Shown: positions 35,219 to 45,089, counted from the stretch's first letter. The stretch: 54,390 bases of DNA from UBA5342 sp965662645 (GCA_965662645.1 CBFIII010000021.1:1-54390); one strand, 5' to 3'. Notes: a model not told the origin generated them from the letters alone. Made by a program: numbers and translations.

Positions 35219-37354
35219 TTAAAGGAAGTCATCGAAGTAGATGCTTATTTTATTCATCAGATGAACACGATCAGATCCTCTTACATTGTGTTCGTGAGTA
35301 GGGTAGATGAAATAATCCATTTGCACCTCGTCTTGGACACATTGTCGTATGAATTTCTGGCTATTTTGCCATACGACTACAGGGTCTTGTCCGCCGTGGA
35401 TGATTAATAGTTTTCCTTTGAGGTCTTTTGCGTAGTTGGTGACCTTTGTGGAGTCATATCCCTCTGGATTTTCTTGTGGTGTATCCATATATCGTTCGTC
35501 ATACATCACTTCGTAATTGCTCCAATCGATTACAGGACCGCCTGCTACGCCCGCCTTAAATGCCTCAGGATAATGTGTCATTAACGATGTGGTCATAAAC
35601 CCACCAAAGCTCCAACCAAAAACGCCTATGCGTTCTTTATCTACATACGGCAATTGGCACAAGTAATCATAAGCTTTCATCTGGTCGGCCATTTCATTTT
35701 TGCCTAATTGGCGATGAATAACTTGTTCAAAATCAGCACCACGATAAGATGTGCCACGGTTGTCCACGGTAAACATCACATATCCTTTTTGTGCCATATA
35801 ATGTTGCCACATCTGTACGCCACCTTTCCAGCTGCGCTTGATCAGTTGCGAGTGAGGTCCGCCATAGACGTAAATAATGGTGGGGTATTTCTTTGTATTA
35901 TCAAAGTTGGGAGGCGTAATTAATCGACCCGTCAGTGTGGTGTGACCATCAGCCGACGTAATGTCTAAAAGTTGCGTAGTTCCTAGTTGGTAATCTTGGT
36001 ACGGTTGTGGTGCTGTGAGCAAACGTGTCGTATTCCCATTTTTAGTTGCGATGGCATCTAGCATTCCAGGTGTTTCTACATCTGACCAGCGGTCTAATAG
36101 ATAATTGCCTTTTGGCGAAAGTGTTGAGTAGTGATAACCCGCATCTTTGGTAAGGCATTGACGCGATTTTGTGTTTAGGTTCACCGCATAAGTATGACGC
36201 TCCAGATAAGATTTTTCGGTGGAAGAAATAAAGACGTTTTCATTTTTTGTATCAAACCCTAAAAGTTGTGTGACTTCCCAAGGACCTTGGGTGAGTTGTT
36301 GTAATAATTGGCCATCGGTGTTATACAAATAGAGGTGGTTGTAGCCATCACGGCGACTTTGCCAAATGAATTTAGAGTCATCGTTGGGTAGAAAAACCAT
36401 AGGTGTTTGTGGCTCCACATATTGTTTGTCTGTTTCGGTAAAAAGGGTCTTTACAAAATCACCAGAACGGGTATCGTAACAGTTCATCTGCATGGTGTCT
36501 TGTCCACGGTTTAGTTCCGCCACATATAGAAACTTATTATTGGGTGACCAGGCTATGTTGGTTAAATAATGTTCATCAGGTCCTTTAGTCTTGAGATATG
36601 TGGTGGTGCCAGACGCCAGATTATAGATGCCTATGTGGATGATTTCGCTCGCCATGCCAGCCATAGGATATTTAATCATACGCACCGATGCTTCGCGTGC
36701 TGTAATGTCAACAAGCGGATAATCTCCTACGTTGGATTCATCCTTTTTATAAAACGCCAAAAGGGGGGCTTTGTTAGCCCAAAAGGTGCCTCCTGTAATG
36801 CCAAACTCATTGCGGCTTACGGTTTGTCCATAGACTAACGCTTTATTATCGTCATTGGTGACGGCTATTTTAGAAGAATCTGGTGTGGCAATGTAGAGGT
36901 TATTGTCTATCGTGTAGGCTACATACAAACCAGCATCGTAGAAGTCTATATTTTGTGCTTCTTCGGGGTAATTGATTTCTGTTTTCTCTTTTGACTTGAT
37001 ATCATATAAGACTTTAGACGATGAAAGGCTCAATTCTAAAACCTGTGGTGTTCTCCACTGGTAACGAGGGAAACTTGTTAGATTCTCGTGATTTATGATT
37101 TCTTCAAGTTCTTTGAGCTGCATGAACTTTTTTTCTTTTCCTTTTATGTTTTCCAATACTAATATGGAATCATCTTTTACGTAAGTGAACGTTGATTCAT
37201 CTTTCCATTGTTTTTGGTTTAAATATTGCGGTTTAAAGTCTTGGTAGTGGGCGCCGCCATAGACTACATCATTAAGTGTTAGTTTTGTTGCTTGTGCAAA
37301 AAGAGACGTGCTGATGACTGCGAACAGTGTGAGAATCTTAATATTTAACTTCAT
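35219..37354 (-). CDS. S9 family prolyl oligopeptidase, dipeptidyl-peptidase IV-like
   Basis: The 711-residue exported serine peptidase has a signal peptide (1-20), an eight-bladed DPP-IV-type beta-propeller (about 40-470, with LELSLSSSKVL-type and YNHLYLYNTDG blades) and an alpha/beta-hydrolase domain. The catalytic triad is Ser582 (GWSFGGF), Asp657 (HGGQDPV) and His689 (THEHNV); the 75- and 32-residue spacings match DPP-IV. It would remove N-terminal X-Pro dipeptides in the periplasm to support peptide use. A -7-like box is 130 bp upstream. Confidence 0.93.
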   Translation of the reverse strand: MKLNIKILTLFAVISTSLFAQATKLTLNDVVYGGAHYQDFKPQYLNQKQWKDESTFTYVKDDSILVLENIKGKEKKFMQLKELEEIINHENLTSFPRYQWRTPQVLELSLSSSKVLYDIKSKEKTEINYPEEAQNIDFYDAGLYVAYTIDNNLYIATPDSSKIAVTNDDNKALVYGQTVSRNEFGITGGTFWANKAPLLAFYKKDESNVGDYPLVDITAREASVRMIKYPMAGMASEIIHIGIYNLASGTTTYLKTKGPDEHYLTNIAWSPNNKFLYVAELNRGQDTMQMNCYDTRSGDFVKTLFTETDKQYVEPQTPMVFLPNDDSKFIWQSRRDGYNHLYLYNTDGQLLQQLTQGPWEVTQLLGFDTKNENVFISSTEKSYLERHTYAVNLNTKSRQCLTKDAGYHYSTLSPKGNYLLDRWSDVETPGMLDAIATKNGNTTRLLTAPQPYQDYQLGTTQLLDITSADGHTTLTGRLITPPNFDNTKKYPTIIYVYGGPHSQLIKRSWKGGVQMWQHYMAQKGYVMFTVDNRGTSYRGADFEQVIHRQLGKNEMADQMKAYDYLCQLPYVDKERIGVFGWSFGGFMTTSLMTHYPEAFKAGVAGGPVIDWSNYEVMYDERYMDTPQENPEGYDSTKVTNYAKDLKGKLLIIHGGQDPVVVWQNSQKFIRQCVQDEVQMDYFIYPTHEHNVRGSDRVHLMNKISIYFDDFL

Positions 37355-37402
37355 ACTAGGCTATTATTATGTAGTTGTTTTAAAGTCCAACTTTCTGCTC
37401 AC

Positions 37403-37437
37403 GGCGAAGGATTCCCTTTTAGGGGTGAGCGAAGGAA
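37403..37437. repeat. Short dispersed repeat, copy 1
   Basis: GGCGAAGGATTCCCTTTTAG then GGGTGAGCGAAGG is shared with 54047-54082 (GATCCCTTTAGGG...GGGTGAGCGAGGG). It contains a small CCCTTTTAGGG stem. It lies upstream of the S9 peptidase gene, within the 345-bp gap before ftsX. Confidence 0.45.
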
Positions 37438-37484
37438 AAGCCTCTTTTGTGGACAACTTTAAACAACTTTTATGTTACAAAGTC

Positions 37485-37492
37485 CAAAAATA
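37485..37492 (-). promoter_or_regulatory. Candidate -7 box for the S9 peptidase gene
   Basis: TATTTTTG on the minus strand fits TAnnTTTG. It is about 130 bp upstream of the start codon, so the leader would be long and would contain the repeat at 37403-37437. Confidence 0.35.
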
Positions 37493-37661
37493 ATGAATTT
37501 ATCCTGTATTTAACTGTTTGGTTATGGATTCGTTTTGTTTTGAATAGAAGAATAAGGTCTGTTTTTATATAATTTATGATGTAAACAGATTTTTTTTATT
37601 ATTTACGACGATCTTCAGAAGGTTTTTGATCGGAGTAAGAAGGTATTTCATTGTAATGTTT

Positions 37662-37669
37662 TATATTTG
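37662..37669 (+). promoter_or_regulatory. Candidate -7 box for ftsX
   Basis: TATATTTG matches the Bacteroidota -7 consensus and lies 30 bp upstream of the ftsX start. No canonical -33 TTTG at 19-21 bp is evident. Confidence 0.5.
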
Positions 37670-37699
37670 CATTCAGCTTAACGAAATATACTGTATTCA

Positions 37700-38578
37700 A
37701 TGACTAGCTCAGCAACACGAAATACACGGAAACGCATATTTACCTCTCATTTAACGAGTATTATTAGTATTACGATGGTCATCTTTCTTCTTGGCGTTGT
37801 AAGCATACTTATGATGAGTGCCAATAAGTTATCCACTTACGTGAAAGAAAATATTGGTTTTTCTATTATCCTTAACGATGAGGTAAGGGAGATGGAGGTG
37901 ATGCGTTTACAGAAATATCTAGATGCTACCGACTATGTGAAATCGACACGTTATATCACTAAAGCAGAAGCTGCCAAAGAGTTGCAGGAAACCCTTGGCG
38001 AAGATTTTGTTGATTTCTTAGGTTATAATCCTTTGTTAGCTTCTATAGAAGTGAAACTTTATGCGGCTTACACCAATACGGCGAGTATTGAGCAGATAAA
38101 GAAGGAGTTTATGGCTAACTCGCAGATTAAAGAGGTCATTTATGAGAAGGACTTGATTCATCTGCTTAATGATAATGTCAGAAAGATTTCAATGATTATT
38201 TTAGCTTTTGCAATTTTGTTATTAATCATCTCTTCTGCTTTGATAAACAACACGATTCGTCTGGGTATATATTCCAAACGTTTTACTATTAATGCGATGC
38301 AGCTGGTGGGCGCTACTGATGCTTTTATCCGTCGTCCTTTTGTCAACCGAGGTGTTATGGATGGTGTCTTATCGTCTCTTATTGCTATTTGTATGATGAC
38401 GGTGGCTTTATTTTCTTTGCAAAAGCATTTTGGAAATATCATCTCACTACAAGATTTTAATATGATTTCGGCAATATTTGTACTGATGTTACTGTTAGGT
38501 ATAGTGCTGACACACATTTCATCATTTTTTGCGGTTTCTCGCTATTTAAGAATGCATACTAACGAACTATATGACTAA
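37700..38578 (+). CDS. ftsX: Cell division protein FtsX
   Basis: The 292-residue inner-membrane protein has four transmembrane helices (about 22-43, 165-187, 218-240 and 255-278). A periplasmic loop (about 44-160) contains the FtsX-type TRYITKAEAAKEL and GYNPLLASIEVKL motifs. With FtsE it forms the ABC-type complex that activates peptidoglycan hydrolases at the septum. It is followed 6 bp later by the DUF3098 gene, the typical Bacteroidota partner. FtsE is not in this window. Confidence 0.93.
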   Translation: MTSSATRNTRKRIFTSHLTSIISITMVIFLLGVVSILMMSANKLSTYVKENIGFSIILNDEVREMEVMRLQKYLDATDYVKSTRYITKAEAAKELQETLGEDFVDFLGYNPLLASIEVKLYAAYTNTASIEQIKKEFMANSQIKEVIYEKDLIHLLNDNVRKISMIILAFAILLLIISSALINNTIRLGIYSKRFTINAMQLVGATDAFIRRPFVNRGVMDGVLSSLIAICMMTVALFSLQKHFGNIISLQDFNMISAIFVLMLLLGIVLTHISSFFAVSRYLRMHTNELYD

Positions 38579-38584
38579 AATATT

Positions 38585-38824
38585 ATGAAAGAAGAATCAA
38601 CACATAGGAATTTTGCATTAGGCAAAGAGAATTATAAGCTTTTAGCAATTGGTTTTGTTATCGTAATTATCGGTTTCTTTTTAATGTCTGGTGGTGGCAG
38701 TGCCGATGAGTATAGCTTTAGTGAAGATATCTACAGTTTTCGTCGTATTACGTTAGCTCCAATTCTTATTTTAGCAGGCTTTGGTTTTGAGATTTATGCG
38801 ATAATGAAAAGACCCAAAAAATAA
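38585..38824 (+). CDS. DUF3098 family membrane protein
   Basis: This 79-residue protein has two transmembrane helices (about 18-35 and 56-72) joined by a short loop with SFSEDIYSFRR. It is the small DUF3098 protein usually encoded right after ftsX in Bacteroidota; its function is not known. The ftsX stop and this start are 6 bp apart, so they are co-transcribed. In many relatives undecaprenyl-diphosphatase (uppP) and truB follow; here a terminator follows instead. Confidence 0.88.
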   Translation: MKEESTHRNFALGKENYKLLAIGFVIVIIGFFLMSGGGSADEYSFSEDIYSFRRITLAPILILAGFGFEIYAIMKRPKK

Positions 38825-38848
38825 GTAAATAATAATGTATTTTTAGAA

Positions 38849-38875
38849 AGGGATGTCAATGGCATCTCTTTTTTT
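38849..38875 (+). terminator. Intrinsic terminator after DUF3098
   Basis: AGGGATG (38849-38855) and CATCTCT (38863-38869) form a 7-bp stem with one G-T pair, followed by a seven-T tract. It lies 25 bp after the DUF3098 stop. Confidence 0.7.
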
Positions 38876-39743
38876 ATGCCTTAAATGTTGGGGGAGGAGG
38901 TATCCGTTTTTAGAATAAGGTCTAGTTTGTCATATTAAGAATCCCGAGTTTTGTCTCCTTATTATTTACATAAAAAAGGATATTCTATAATTTCACTGAA
39001 ACTACATGTTTTTATCTTTTTGCGAACCTGTTGATAGGTGCAAAGGGTTTAGGAATAGGTGCATTCTTCGGACTTGGTAAATTTCAATACTAATTTTATA
39101 TTCAAATTACTCAGATAACTATTACGATGGTTCAGTATTTACTCACTAGTATTAGGTATAGAATAGAAGACTATGAGATTATAGGTGGATTATTTTAATA
39201 TTTAAAGCAAGAATGTGTCGGAAATAGGTTAAATGTTAGACTGTTAGCGTTGATTTGTGAAATGATATTTATTCTGGAAAAATTGATTAAATTTATTATA
39301 AGCGAAATAATAACAAATATAGAAGAGCTTGGTTTTTTAACAAATTTACATAGAGCTAAATTTCAATGTGTTGATTTTATTATAGTGGTAACTTGAGTTC
39401 TAGACTGAATTTTAAAGGGGTTTTATGTGTTATTGTTGAGCTGGTTAGTGTTTTTCTATAGCGTTTGTAAATGTTTTACTCGTGGAAACTATATTATACC
39501 GATTGTGAATTAAAATAAGCTTTAATACGCTACGCTATTATAGCTTAACTAATTCTACATCGGCATAATACTAAAATAGTATAAGGATAAGATTAAAATC
39601 AAATTGGTATTATTTGGTGTATTAGCCACTTTAATTTTAAATGGGTAATGGTGTGTGGCTTTATTCTTGATGAGTAGGAAGGTGTATTGGTGAATAGATA
39701 GGCTTATTTTTATGATGACTTAATTGTAAGAAATAGGGCATAA
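38876..39743. other. Gene-free AT-rich region
   Basis: About 870 bp with no convincing coding frame on either strand. The only structure I find is the MITE-like element at 39493-39612. uppP and truB, which often follow ftsX-DUF3098, are not here. Confidence 0.5.
39493..39612. mobile_element. MITE-like element of ~120 bp
   Basis: The ends are imperfect inverted repeats: ATTATACCGATT on the left and AATTGGTATTAT on the right, each followed inward by an AATTAAAAT-type run. The interior has a small TACTAAAATAGTA stem and no gene. Size and terminal symmetry fit a miniature inverted-repeat element, but a second copy is not visible in this window. Confidence 0.45.
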
Positions 39744-39775
39744 AAAAAGACTACTTGTTATGAAGTAGTCTTTTT
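39744..39775 (-). terminator. Intrinsic terminator for the beta-propeller lipoprotein gene
   Basis: AAAAAGACTACTT and AAGTAGTCTTTTT form a perfect 13-bp stem with a 6-base loop. It lies 22 bp past the stop of the minus-strand gene, and the T run is on that strand. Confidence 0.85.
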
Positions 39776-39797
39776 GTGATTGTATGAGTTGTTGTGA

Positions 39798-41087
39798 TTA
39801 ATTATCACGTTTTAATACGCTTAAACCACCGTTAGCACCTTTGGCAACAAAGATATAATCACCTTTAGAAGTCACATAGTTGGCAGATGCTGATCCTAAG
39901 TCATCATCCCATATAAATGTTGGGCTTACTTCGAAATCAGACATGTTATCAGAGATCTCTGGTTTGCGACAGAATACAACGCCATCAGCACCATTTGCTA
40001 AGTAGATGTACTTTTCATCAACACAGATACCGTTAGTGTTACCAGTTGTTAAGATGTCATCATTACTGTGCATTACTTGAGTTTTTCTATTAATGTCTAT
40101 AGCAATAAAACCATTTGCACCCATTGCAACGTAACAGATATCTTCACCTTCTTCAATATAACAAGTCGCTTTACCCGCTGTAGAATCTGCTACATTTTGG
40201 TGATAAATAGATCCGATAGAAATAATAGGTTCCAAATTCTCATCTGCAGTACCAATAGTATAAACGTGTAGTTTGGCTTTTGTCCCACCTTCTAATGAGA
40301 TGTGTGTATTCCCGTTGCTTTTACCATTACAAGTAGAAAACTTAGCATTGCTAAAAGAATCACTACCATCTAAGCGGTATCCTTTTTCATAATTTAATGC
40401 GAAAGTACCACCACCAGTATTACCAGCTGTAACCATTAACCATTCATCTGTTTGGATAATACCATTAATAGATGCCACATTTTTAACGGTTATTAAATCA
40501 TATGCATTATCATTTTCAATATCACCATTAGTTTTTAAGGTAACAGGGATAACGACAGCACCACGAGCAAAAGAAGAACCTCCTAACCAAAGGTATTCGC
40601 CATCTTCACTTATTTCACACACGTTAATGTCAATACCTTCAAAAATAACTTCTTTAATAATACGTGGTTTTGTAGCTGTAGATAAGTCAACAACTAAAAG
40701 GGCTCCTCCATGATCTGCACCTTGTAAGTTATAAGTTACATAAGCAATGGTTTTGTTGTTATCATTAAAGTCGTAAAGTTCAACAAAAGAGGCGCTTAGT
40801 AAATCTCCATTAGCATTAGTTGGAGATGCTATTTGGGTTTGTAATGTGAAATTATCATTACTAGATCTCACACTTCTACTAACACTGCTCATAGAAGAGG
40901 CGTGATAAATAGGACGTAAAGGAATTTGAGATCCTTCGTAGGTGGCTGTTGCTAAAGACGAACCTTCTAAATTAGTTATAACGTCTTCAACTTCGGAAAT
41001 TGAAACCATGCTGTTATCAACTTTTTCACAAGAAGTGAAATAAATTAATCCAGTTGCGATTAATGAAGTAATAATTAGCTTTTTCAT
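39798..41087 (-). CDS. Beta-propeller (LVIVD-like) lipoprotein
   Basis: This 429-residue protein begins with a lipoprotein signal (lipobox FTSC, Cys20). The rest is a series of beta-propeller blades with recurring phrases such as GGALLVVDLS, GFIAIDINRK, DGVVFCRKP and GGLSVLKRD, typical of LVIVD-repeat propellers. It is likely exposed on the periplasmic or outer surface. No catalytic motif is visible. It stands alone between a terminator and a repeat-rich gap. Confidence 0.75.
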   Translation of the reverse strand: MKKLIITSLIATGLIYFTSCEKVDNSMVSISEVEDVITNLEGSSLATATYEGSQIPLRPIYHASSMSSVSRSVRSSNDNFTLQTQIASPTNANGDLLSASFVELYDFNDNNKTIAYVTYNLQGADHGGALLVVDLSTATKPRIIKEVIFEGIDINVCEISEDGEYLWLGGSSFARGAVVIPVTLKTNGDIENDNAYDLITVKNVASINGIIQTDEWLMVTAGNTGGGTFALNYEKGYRLDGSDSFSNAKFSTCNGKSNGNTHISLEGGTKAKLHVYTIGTADENLEPIISIGSIYHQNVADSTAGKATCYIEEGEDICYVAMGANGFIAIDINRKTQVMHSNDDILTTGNTNGICVDEKYIYLANGADGVVFCRKPEISDNMSDFEVSPTFIWDDDLGSASANYVTSKGDYIFVAKGANGGLSVLKRDN

Positions 41088-41285
41088 TGGTGTGTGTTTA
41101 AATTATCAGTTGTAATTTCTTTGAATTAACGCTTTATAATTATAACAACAGATCCAATTCTATTTTTGTTCACGGAAAAAACAAAAAAACACACATTTTT
41201 GTAAAAAAAATATTTTTTTTGATTTTATAATGTTTATTAATAGCCTGTTATTGCTTTTAAATTGTAAGCATTAATCGCTCTATTC

Positions 41286-41425
41286 CATAACTTAATGACG
41301 AATAAAGCGAACTTATAACTCACAACTCACAACTCACAACTCATAACTTAATGACGAATAAAGCGAACTTATAACTAACAACTTATAACTAACAACTTAA
41401 ATTGAATAAAGCTAATTCGTAATTA
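41286..41425. repeat. Tandem low-complexity repeat with 35-bp perfect direct copies
   Basis: A 35-bp unit starting CATAACTTAATGACGAATAA occurs at 41286-41320 and again at 41342-41376 (period 56). Both are followed by reiterated ACTCACAA or ACTAACAA words. The reverse complement of the same words fills 53681-54260. It lies in the 377-bp gap between the lipoprotein and nucleoside kinase genes. Confidence 0.75.
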
Positions 41426-41464
41426 TATCTCTTTTTGTGTTTAAGATTAAATATTGAGCTTCGG

Positions 41465-43126
41465 TTAATACTTAAAACTGCTTCCACCAAAGAATTCCCG
41501 TAATAAAGAAGTAGGGGGTATTTTTCGGTGATCAATGGCTTTAAAGTAAGACATAAACTTCAATAATCGTCTTGCTTCAGGATAAGCATAGCTGCTATGT
41601 TTTACTTCTTTTAACATCGGTTCAATGAATGCTTTGAGAACCGGTAATTCGAAAAGTAATGACGAATTAAACATAACATTAGCTTCTTCTTGATAGGGAT
41701 ATATCCATTTATCTTCACCTTGTATTACACTAGGCCAACGTAAGATGTTGTCTTCAGCGGAGGTGTTACGATAGAAATAATCGCGGATAATACGTCTGAT
41801 AAGGCGATTGTCACGTGTTGATATGTAGTTGTGGTTATCTAATGAGATCGTTGTTAAGGCTGACACATAGATTTTAAACTTAACGTCGTCCGAAATAAGG
41901 GCTGTCAACTGCGGATTAAGTGCATGGATGCCTTCTATGACTAAAATTTCATTCTTATTTAAGCGTGTAGGTGTATCACTAAGTACGCTATTTCCTTCTT
42001 TAAAAGAATATTTAGGTAAGAATACGTCTTTACCATCGAGTAAGTCTTGCAGTTGTTTATTTAATAATTCAATATTTAAAGCATTAATATGTTCGTAATC
42101 AAATTCACCATTTTCATCTAAAGGACTTTTTTCTCTATCTACGTAATAATCATCTAATGAAATGTTAATGGGTTGCAGTCCTGAGAGTTTTAATTGCAGA
42201 GCTAGGCGTTTCCCAAAAGTCGTTTTACCTGAAGATGAAGGTCCTGATATTAAAATCATCTGTGTCTTTTGAGCAGCAGTGATCATATCTACGATTTTTA
42301 CGACCTTTCTTTCCTGTAAGGCTTCTGCTAGCATGATTAATTGAAAAATATTTTTATTATCACTTTTAGCATTGATGTCCGATATGTTACTTAGACCTAG
42401 AGTTTTATTCCATTCTGCGAATTCAGAAAAGACTTCCAAAAGCTTAGGATGTTCTTTTATTTGTGCTAGTTTTCCTGATATGTTTTTTTCTGGAGGAACA
42501 AGTAATAAACCTTTGTGATAGGGGATAAGGTCAAATACTTTAAGATAAGCGGTAGATGGTACTAAGCAGTAGTAAAAGGAGTCAATAGTTTTGTCAAGAG
42601 AGTAATAACTGGTATAGATATCTCCCTTCTCTTTTATTAAAGCAACTTTGTCACATAGCTTTTGAGTCTCGAATTTTTTTAATACATCCGCTGTTTCTTC
42701 GGTATGATAATTAAAGGGGAGGTCTTCTGCTATGATTTCGACCATGCGTTGTTTGAGTTTCGGAGCTATCTTCTCATTATCCAGTTCTAGATGATTAACG
42801 TGACAATAATAACCACCACTGATGGCATGTTCTATGCGTAGTGATGCGCCAGGATAAAGGTCTTGAATAGCTTTAAACAACAGAAATGTTAATGACTGAC
42901 GATAAGAACGGTGACCCGAAGAGCTTGTGATATCTAAAAACTCTATGCGACGAGGAAAATAGATGGGGTAATTTAAACTGCGACTTCTGTTATTGACTAA
43001 AGCCGTAATAAAAGGAGTCTCTCTGTTTTTGAATAAGTCATCTTTTATTTCTTCTAAGGTAATGCCAGCAGGATATTCTTTTTTTATATTCAGATTAACA
43101 ATGTTGAGTATTATTGTCTTTTCCAT
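41465..43126 (-). CDS. Uridine kinase-like nucleoside kinase with TGS/threonyl-tRNA-synthetase-like N terminus
   Basis: The 553-residue protein has an N-terminal TGS-like segment (about 1-65), a tRNA-synthetase second-additional-domain-like region (about 70-240, SGHRSYRQSL and SGGYYCHV), and a C-terminal uridine kinase/phosphoribulokinase P-loop domain (about 280-553). Walker A is SGPSSSGKTT, and the kinase has LDDYYVDREKSP and VIEGIHALNP. This architecture is widespread in Bacteroidota and Firmicutes and is annotated as nucleoside kinase; the role of the synthetase-like part is unclear. It is a single gene with no close partner. Confidence 0.88.
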   Translation of the reverse strand: MEKTIILNIVNLNIKKEYPAGITLEEIKDDLFKNRETPFITALVNNRSRSLNYPIYFPRRIEFLDITSSSGHRSYRQSLTFLLFKAIQDLYPGASLRIEHAISGGYYCHVNHLELDNEKIAPKLKQRMVEIIAEDLPFNYHTEETADVLKKFETQKLCDKVALIKEKGDIYTSYYSLDKTIDSFYYCLVPSTAYLKVFDLIPYHKGLLLVPPEKNISGKLAQIKEHPKLLEVFSEFAEWNKTLGLSNISDINAKSDNKNIFQLIMLAEALQERKVVKIVDMITAAQKTQMILISGPSSSGKTTFGKRLALQLKLSGLQPINISLDDYYVDREKSPLDENGEFDYEHINALNIELLNKQLQDLLDGKDVFLPKYSFKEGNSVLSDTPTRLNKNEILVIEGIHALNPQLTALISDDVKFKIYVSALTTISLDNHNYISTRDNRLIRRIIRDYFYRNTSAEDNILRWPSVIQGEDKWIYPYQEEANVMFNSSLLFELPVLKAFIEPMLKEVKHSSYAYPEARRLLKFMSYFKAIDHRKIPPTSLLREFFGGSSFKY

Positions 43127-43569
43127 GTTTTTTTATTTATTGTATAACTTTAAATCTACTTAATTGCCTTTATTCAAGGCTTATTACTTGGTATTTTATG
43201 CCTTATAATGGACTAAGCGTGTATGGATAGACTGCAACATACATTAGTCATTTTTGCTTATCATTTAATAAGCAATTTCAGTTTTATGGTTTTTAAAACC
43301 TATTCCTTTTAAATCTATGATATCTACGCATTGTTAATCTTGTCGAATGGTGAAGACAAATATATTTTATTTTTCAGTCTTTTTTCAACAGCATCTATAA
43401 AATTCATACTATTATTTATTGTGTTGCTAACTGCAACAAAAGGCAATCGTACTTTTACGATAATAATATGCTCAATAAATAATGTCAAAAATCATCATAG
43501 CATCTTTAGATATAATCGATTTAATAATTAGATATTTATCAATAGTTATGGTTTTTATAGGTTGTAATA
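43127..43569. other. Intergenic region between nucleoside kinase and ridA
   Basis: A 443-bp AT-rich gap. I find no gene, clear promoter box or hairpin here beyond short symmetric words. Confidence 0.5.
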
Positions 43570-43947
43570 TTATTCATTAATGGCTACCGATTCTATTTCA
43601 ATAAGTACACCAAGAGGGAGTTCTTTTACTGCAAAGGCTGCACGTACAGGAGGATTTTCACTAAAATATTTAGCATAGACCTCATTCATCGCCTTAAAGT
43701 TAGCCATATCAGATAGCAGACATGTCGTTTTTATGATATGACGGTAATCGCAACCTGCTTCTTTTAGGATGTATCCAATGTTAATCAGAACTTGTTCTGT
43801 TTGAGCACTTATTCCTTCTGGTATTTTGCCTGTTTCCCTATTGATGGGTATTTGTCCTGAGATATAGACCATTCCATTTGTTTCAATGGCTTGACTGTAA
43901 GGGCCAATGGCGGCAGGTGCTTTAGAACTTTCTATGATTTTTTTCAT
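43570..43947 (-). CDS. ridA: RidA family 2-iminobutanoate/2-iminopropanoate deaminase
   Basis: The 125-residue protein has the full RidA signature: AIGPYSQAI near residue 13, VYISGQIPIN, and PPVRAAFAVKELPLG with the substrate-carboxylate-binding Arg. RidA hydrolyses reactive enamine/imine intermediates from PLP enzymes such as threonine dehydratase, preventing damage to other enzymes. Length is normal and it is cytosolic. It stands alone, so no pathway link can be drawn from context. Confidence 0.94.
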   Translation of the reverse strand: MKKIIESSKAPAAIGPYSQAIETNGMVYISGQIPINRETGKIPEGISAQTEQVLINIGYILKEAGCDYRHIIKTTCLLSDMANFKAMNEVYAKYFSENPPVRAAFAVKELPLGVLIEIESVAINE

Positions 43948-44130
43948 ATATATAATGTCTTATTAATAGCCACATTACTTGATTTTCATGTTCTGTCAGT
44001 AAACTCATATATTATAACTCTACAGTGTTATTTTATCCATAAAATGAACTTCAACAAAAGATCAGTGCAGCTATCATATCAGTAACTGTAACGCTACGCA
44101 ATTTATTGTATGTATGCAGAAGTCAACAAC

Positions 44131-44221
44131 TAGTGGGACAAGCCCACGAGGCATTTAGTTGAAGAATGTTTTATTATTCACAGCAAGCTACGTAGAATTA
44201 AACTCACAATGTGAGATTAAA
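44131..44221. repeat. Dispersed hairpin repeat, inverted copy E
   Basis: CTAGTGGGACAAGCCCACGAG followed by CACAGCAAGCTACGTAGAATT and CTCACAATGTGAGATTAA is the reverse complement of the copy A pattern. It ends at the ZIP gene stop codon, so that gene's transcript would run straight into these hairpins. Confidence 0.5.
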
Positions 44222-45020
44222 ATAAAATTAAACTAAGAGCCATCACAGCCATTCCAGCAATAAGTCCGCCAATAGCGATGTGATGTTCTCCATATTCTTC
44301 GGCCGTAGGTAACAACTCGTCGAGAGAAATATAAACCATAATGCCCGCAACACAAGCAAAGATAATCCCAAAAGTAGAATCATTAATATAATTTCGTAAT
44401 AAAAAATAACCTACAAGAGCACCTACTGGTTCGGCCAATCCTGAAAGAAAAGATAACCAAAAGGCTTTACTCTTATTTTTAGTGGCATAATAGATAGGTA
44501 CCGAAACGGCGATGCCTTCGGGAATGTTATGGATCGCAATGGCAACAGCAATACTAATACCTAAAGTAGGATTAGTGAGTGCAGCCATAAAAGTGGCTAA
44601 GCCTTCGGGGAAATTATGAATGCCAATAGCCAAGGCAGCAAAGAGTCCCATCCGTTTTAGTTTATAACTTCCTTCTTCCGTCATACTATCCATCTTTGTG
44701 TTTTTCATTTCATGGGGATTCTCATAGGATGGTATCATACGGTCGATGAAAGCAATAAGTGCAATACCTCCAAAGAAAGCTAATACGGTATATATTTCGC
44801 CCCAATTGTCGCCATGTGCATTGGAAAGTGAGTGAAGGGCTTCTGCAAATATCTCAACAAAAGAAACATATATCATCACACCAGCCGAAAATCCAAGAGA
44901 TAAAGCTAAGAACTTAGGATTGAATTCCTTTGATAAAAAAGACATTAAACTACCAATACCAGTAGATAACCCTGCAAAGAGAGTAAGGCCTAAAGCAAAA
45001 AGTACGTTTTGTGTTTCCAT
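44217..45020 (-). CDS. zupT: ZIP-family zinc transporter
   Basis: The 267-residue inner-membrane protein has about eight hydrophobic helices and the two metal-binding transmembrane motifs of the ZupT group, HNFPEG and HNIPEG. It imports divalent metals, mainly zinc. Length is typical. A short histidine-poor loop (DSMTEEG) separates helices 3 and 4. It is preceded by repeat copy D and followed by copy E. The outer-membrane beta-barrel gene lies 130 bp upstream on the same strand. Confidence 0.92.
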   Translation of the reverse strand: METQNVLFALGLTLFAGLSTGIGSLMSFLSKEFNPKFLALSLGFSAGVMIYVSFVEIFAEALHSLSNAHGDNWGEIYTVLAFFGGIALIAFIDRMIPSYENPHEMKNTKMDSMTEEGSYKLKRMGLFAALAIGIHNFPEGLATFMAALTNPTLGISIAVAIAIHNIPEGIAVSVPIYYATKNKSKAFWLSFLSGLAEPVGALVGYFLLRNYINDSTFGIIFACVAGIMVYISLDELLPTAEEYGEHHIAIGGLIAGMAVMALSLILF

Positions 45021-45089
45021 AGTCGATTATGCTGGCGATAAATTAGAATAAGGGTGAAATGTAATTCTGTAATTTCGTTTATGTTTTTT

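Noticed and set aside
38158..38517. 119-residue antisense frame within ftsX
   Set aside because: It lies wholly inside a well-supported ftsX on the opposite strand and has no family resemblance; it is a shadow of the coding frame.
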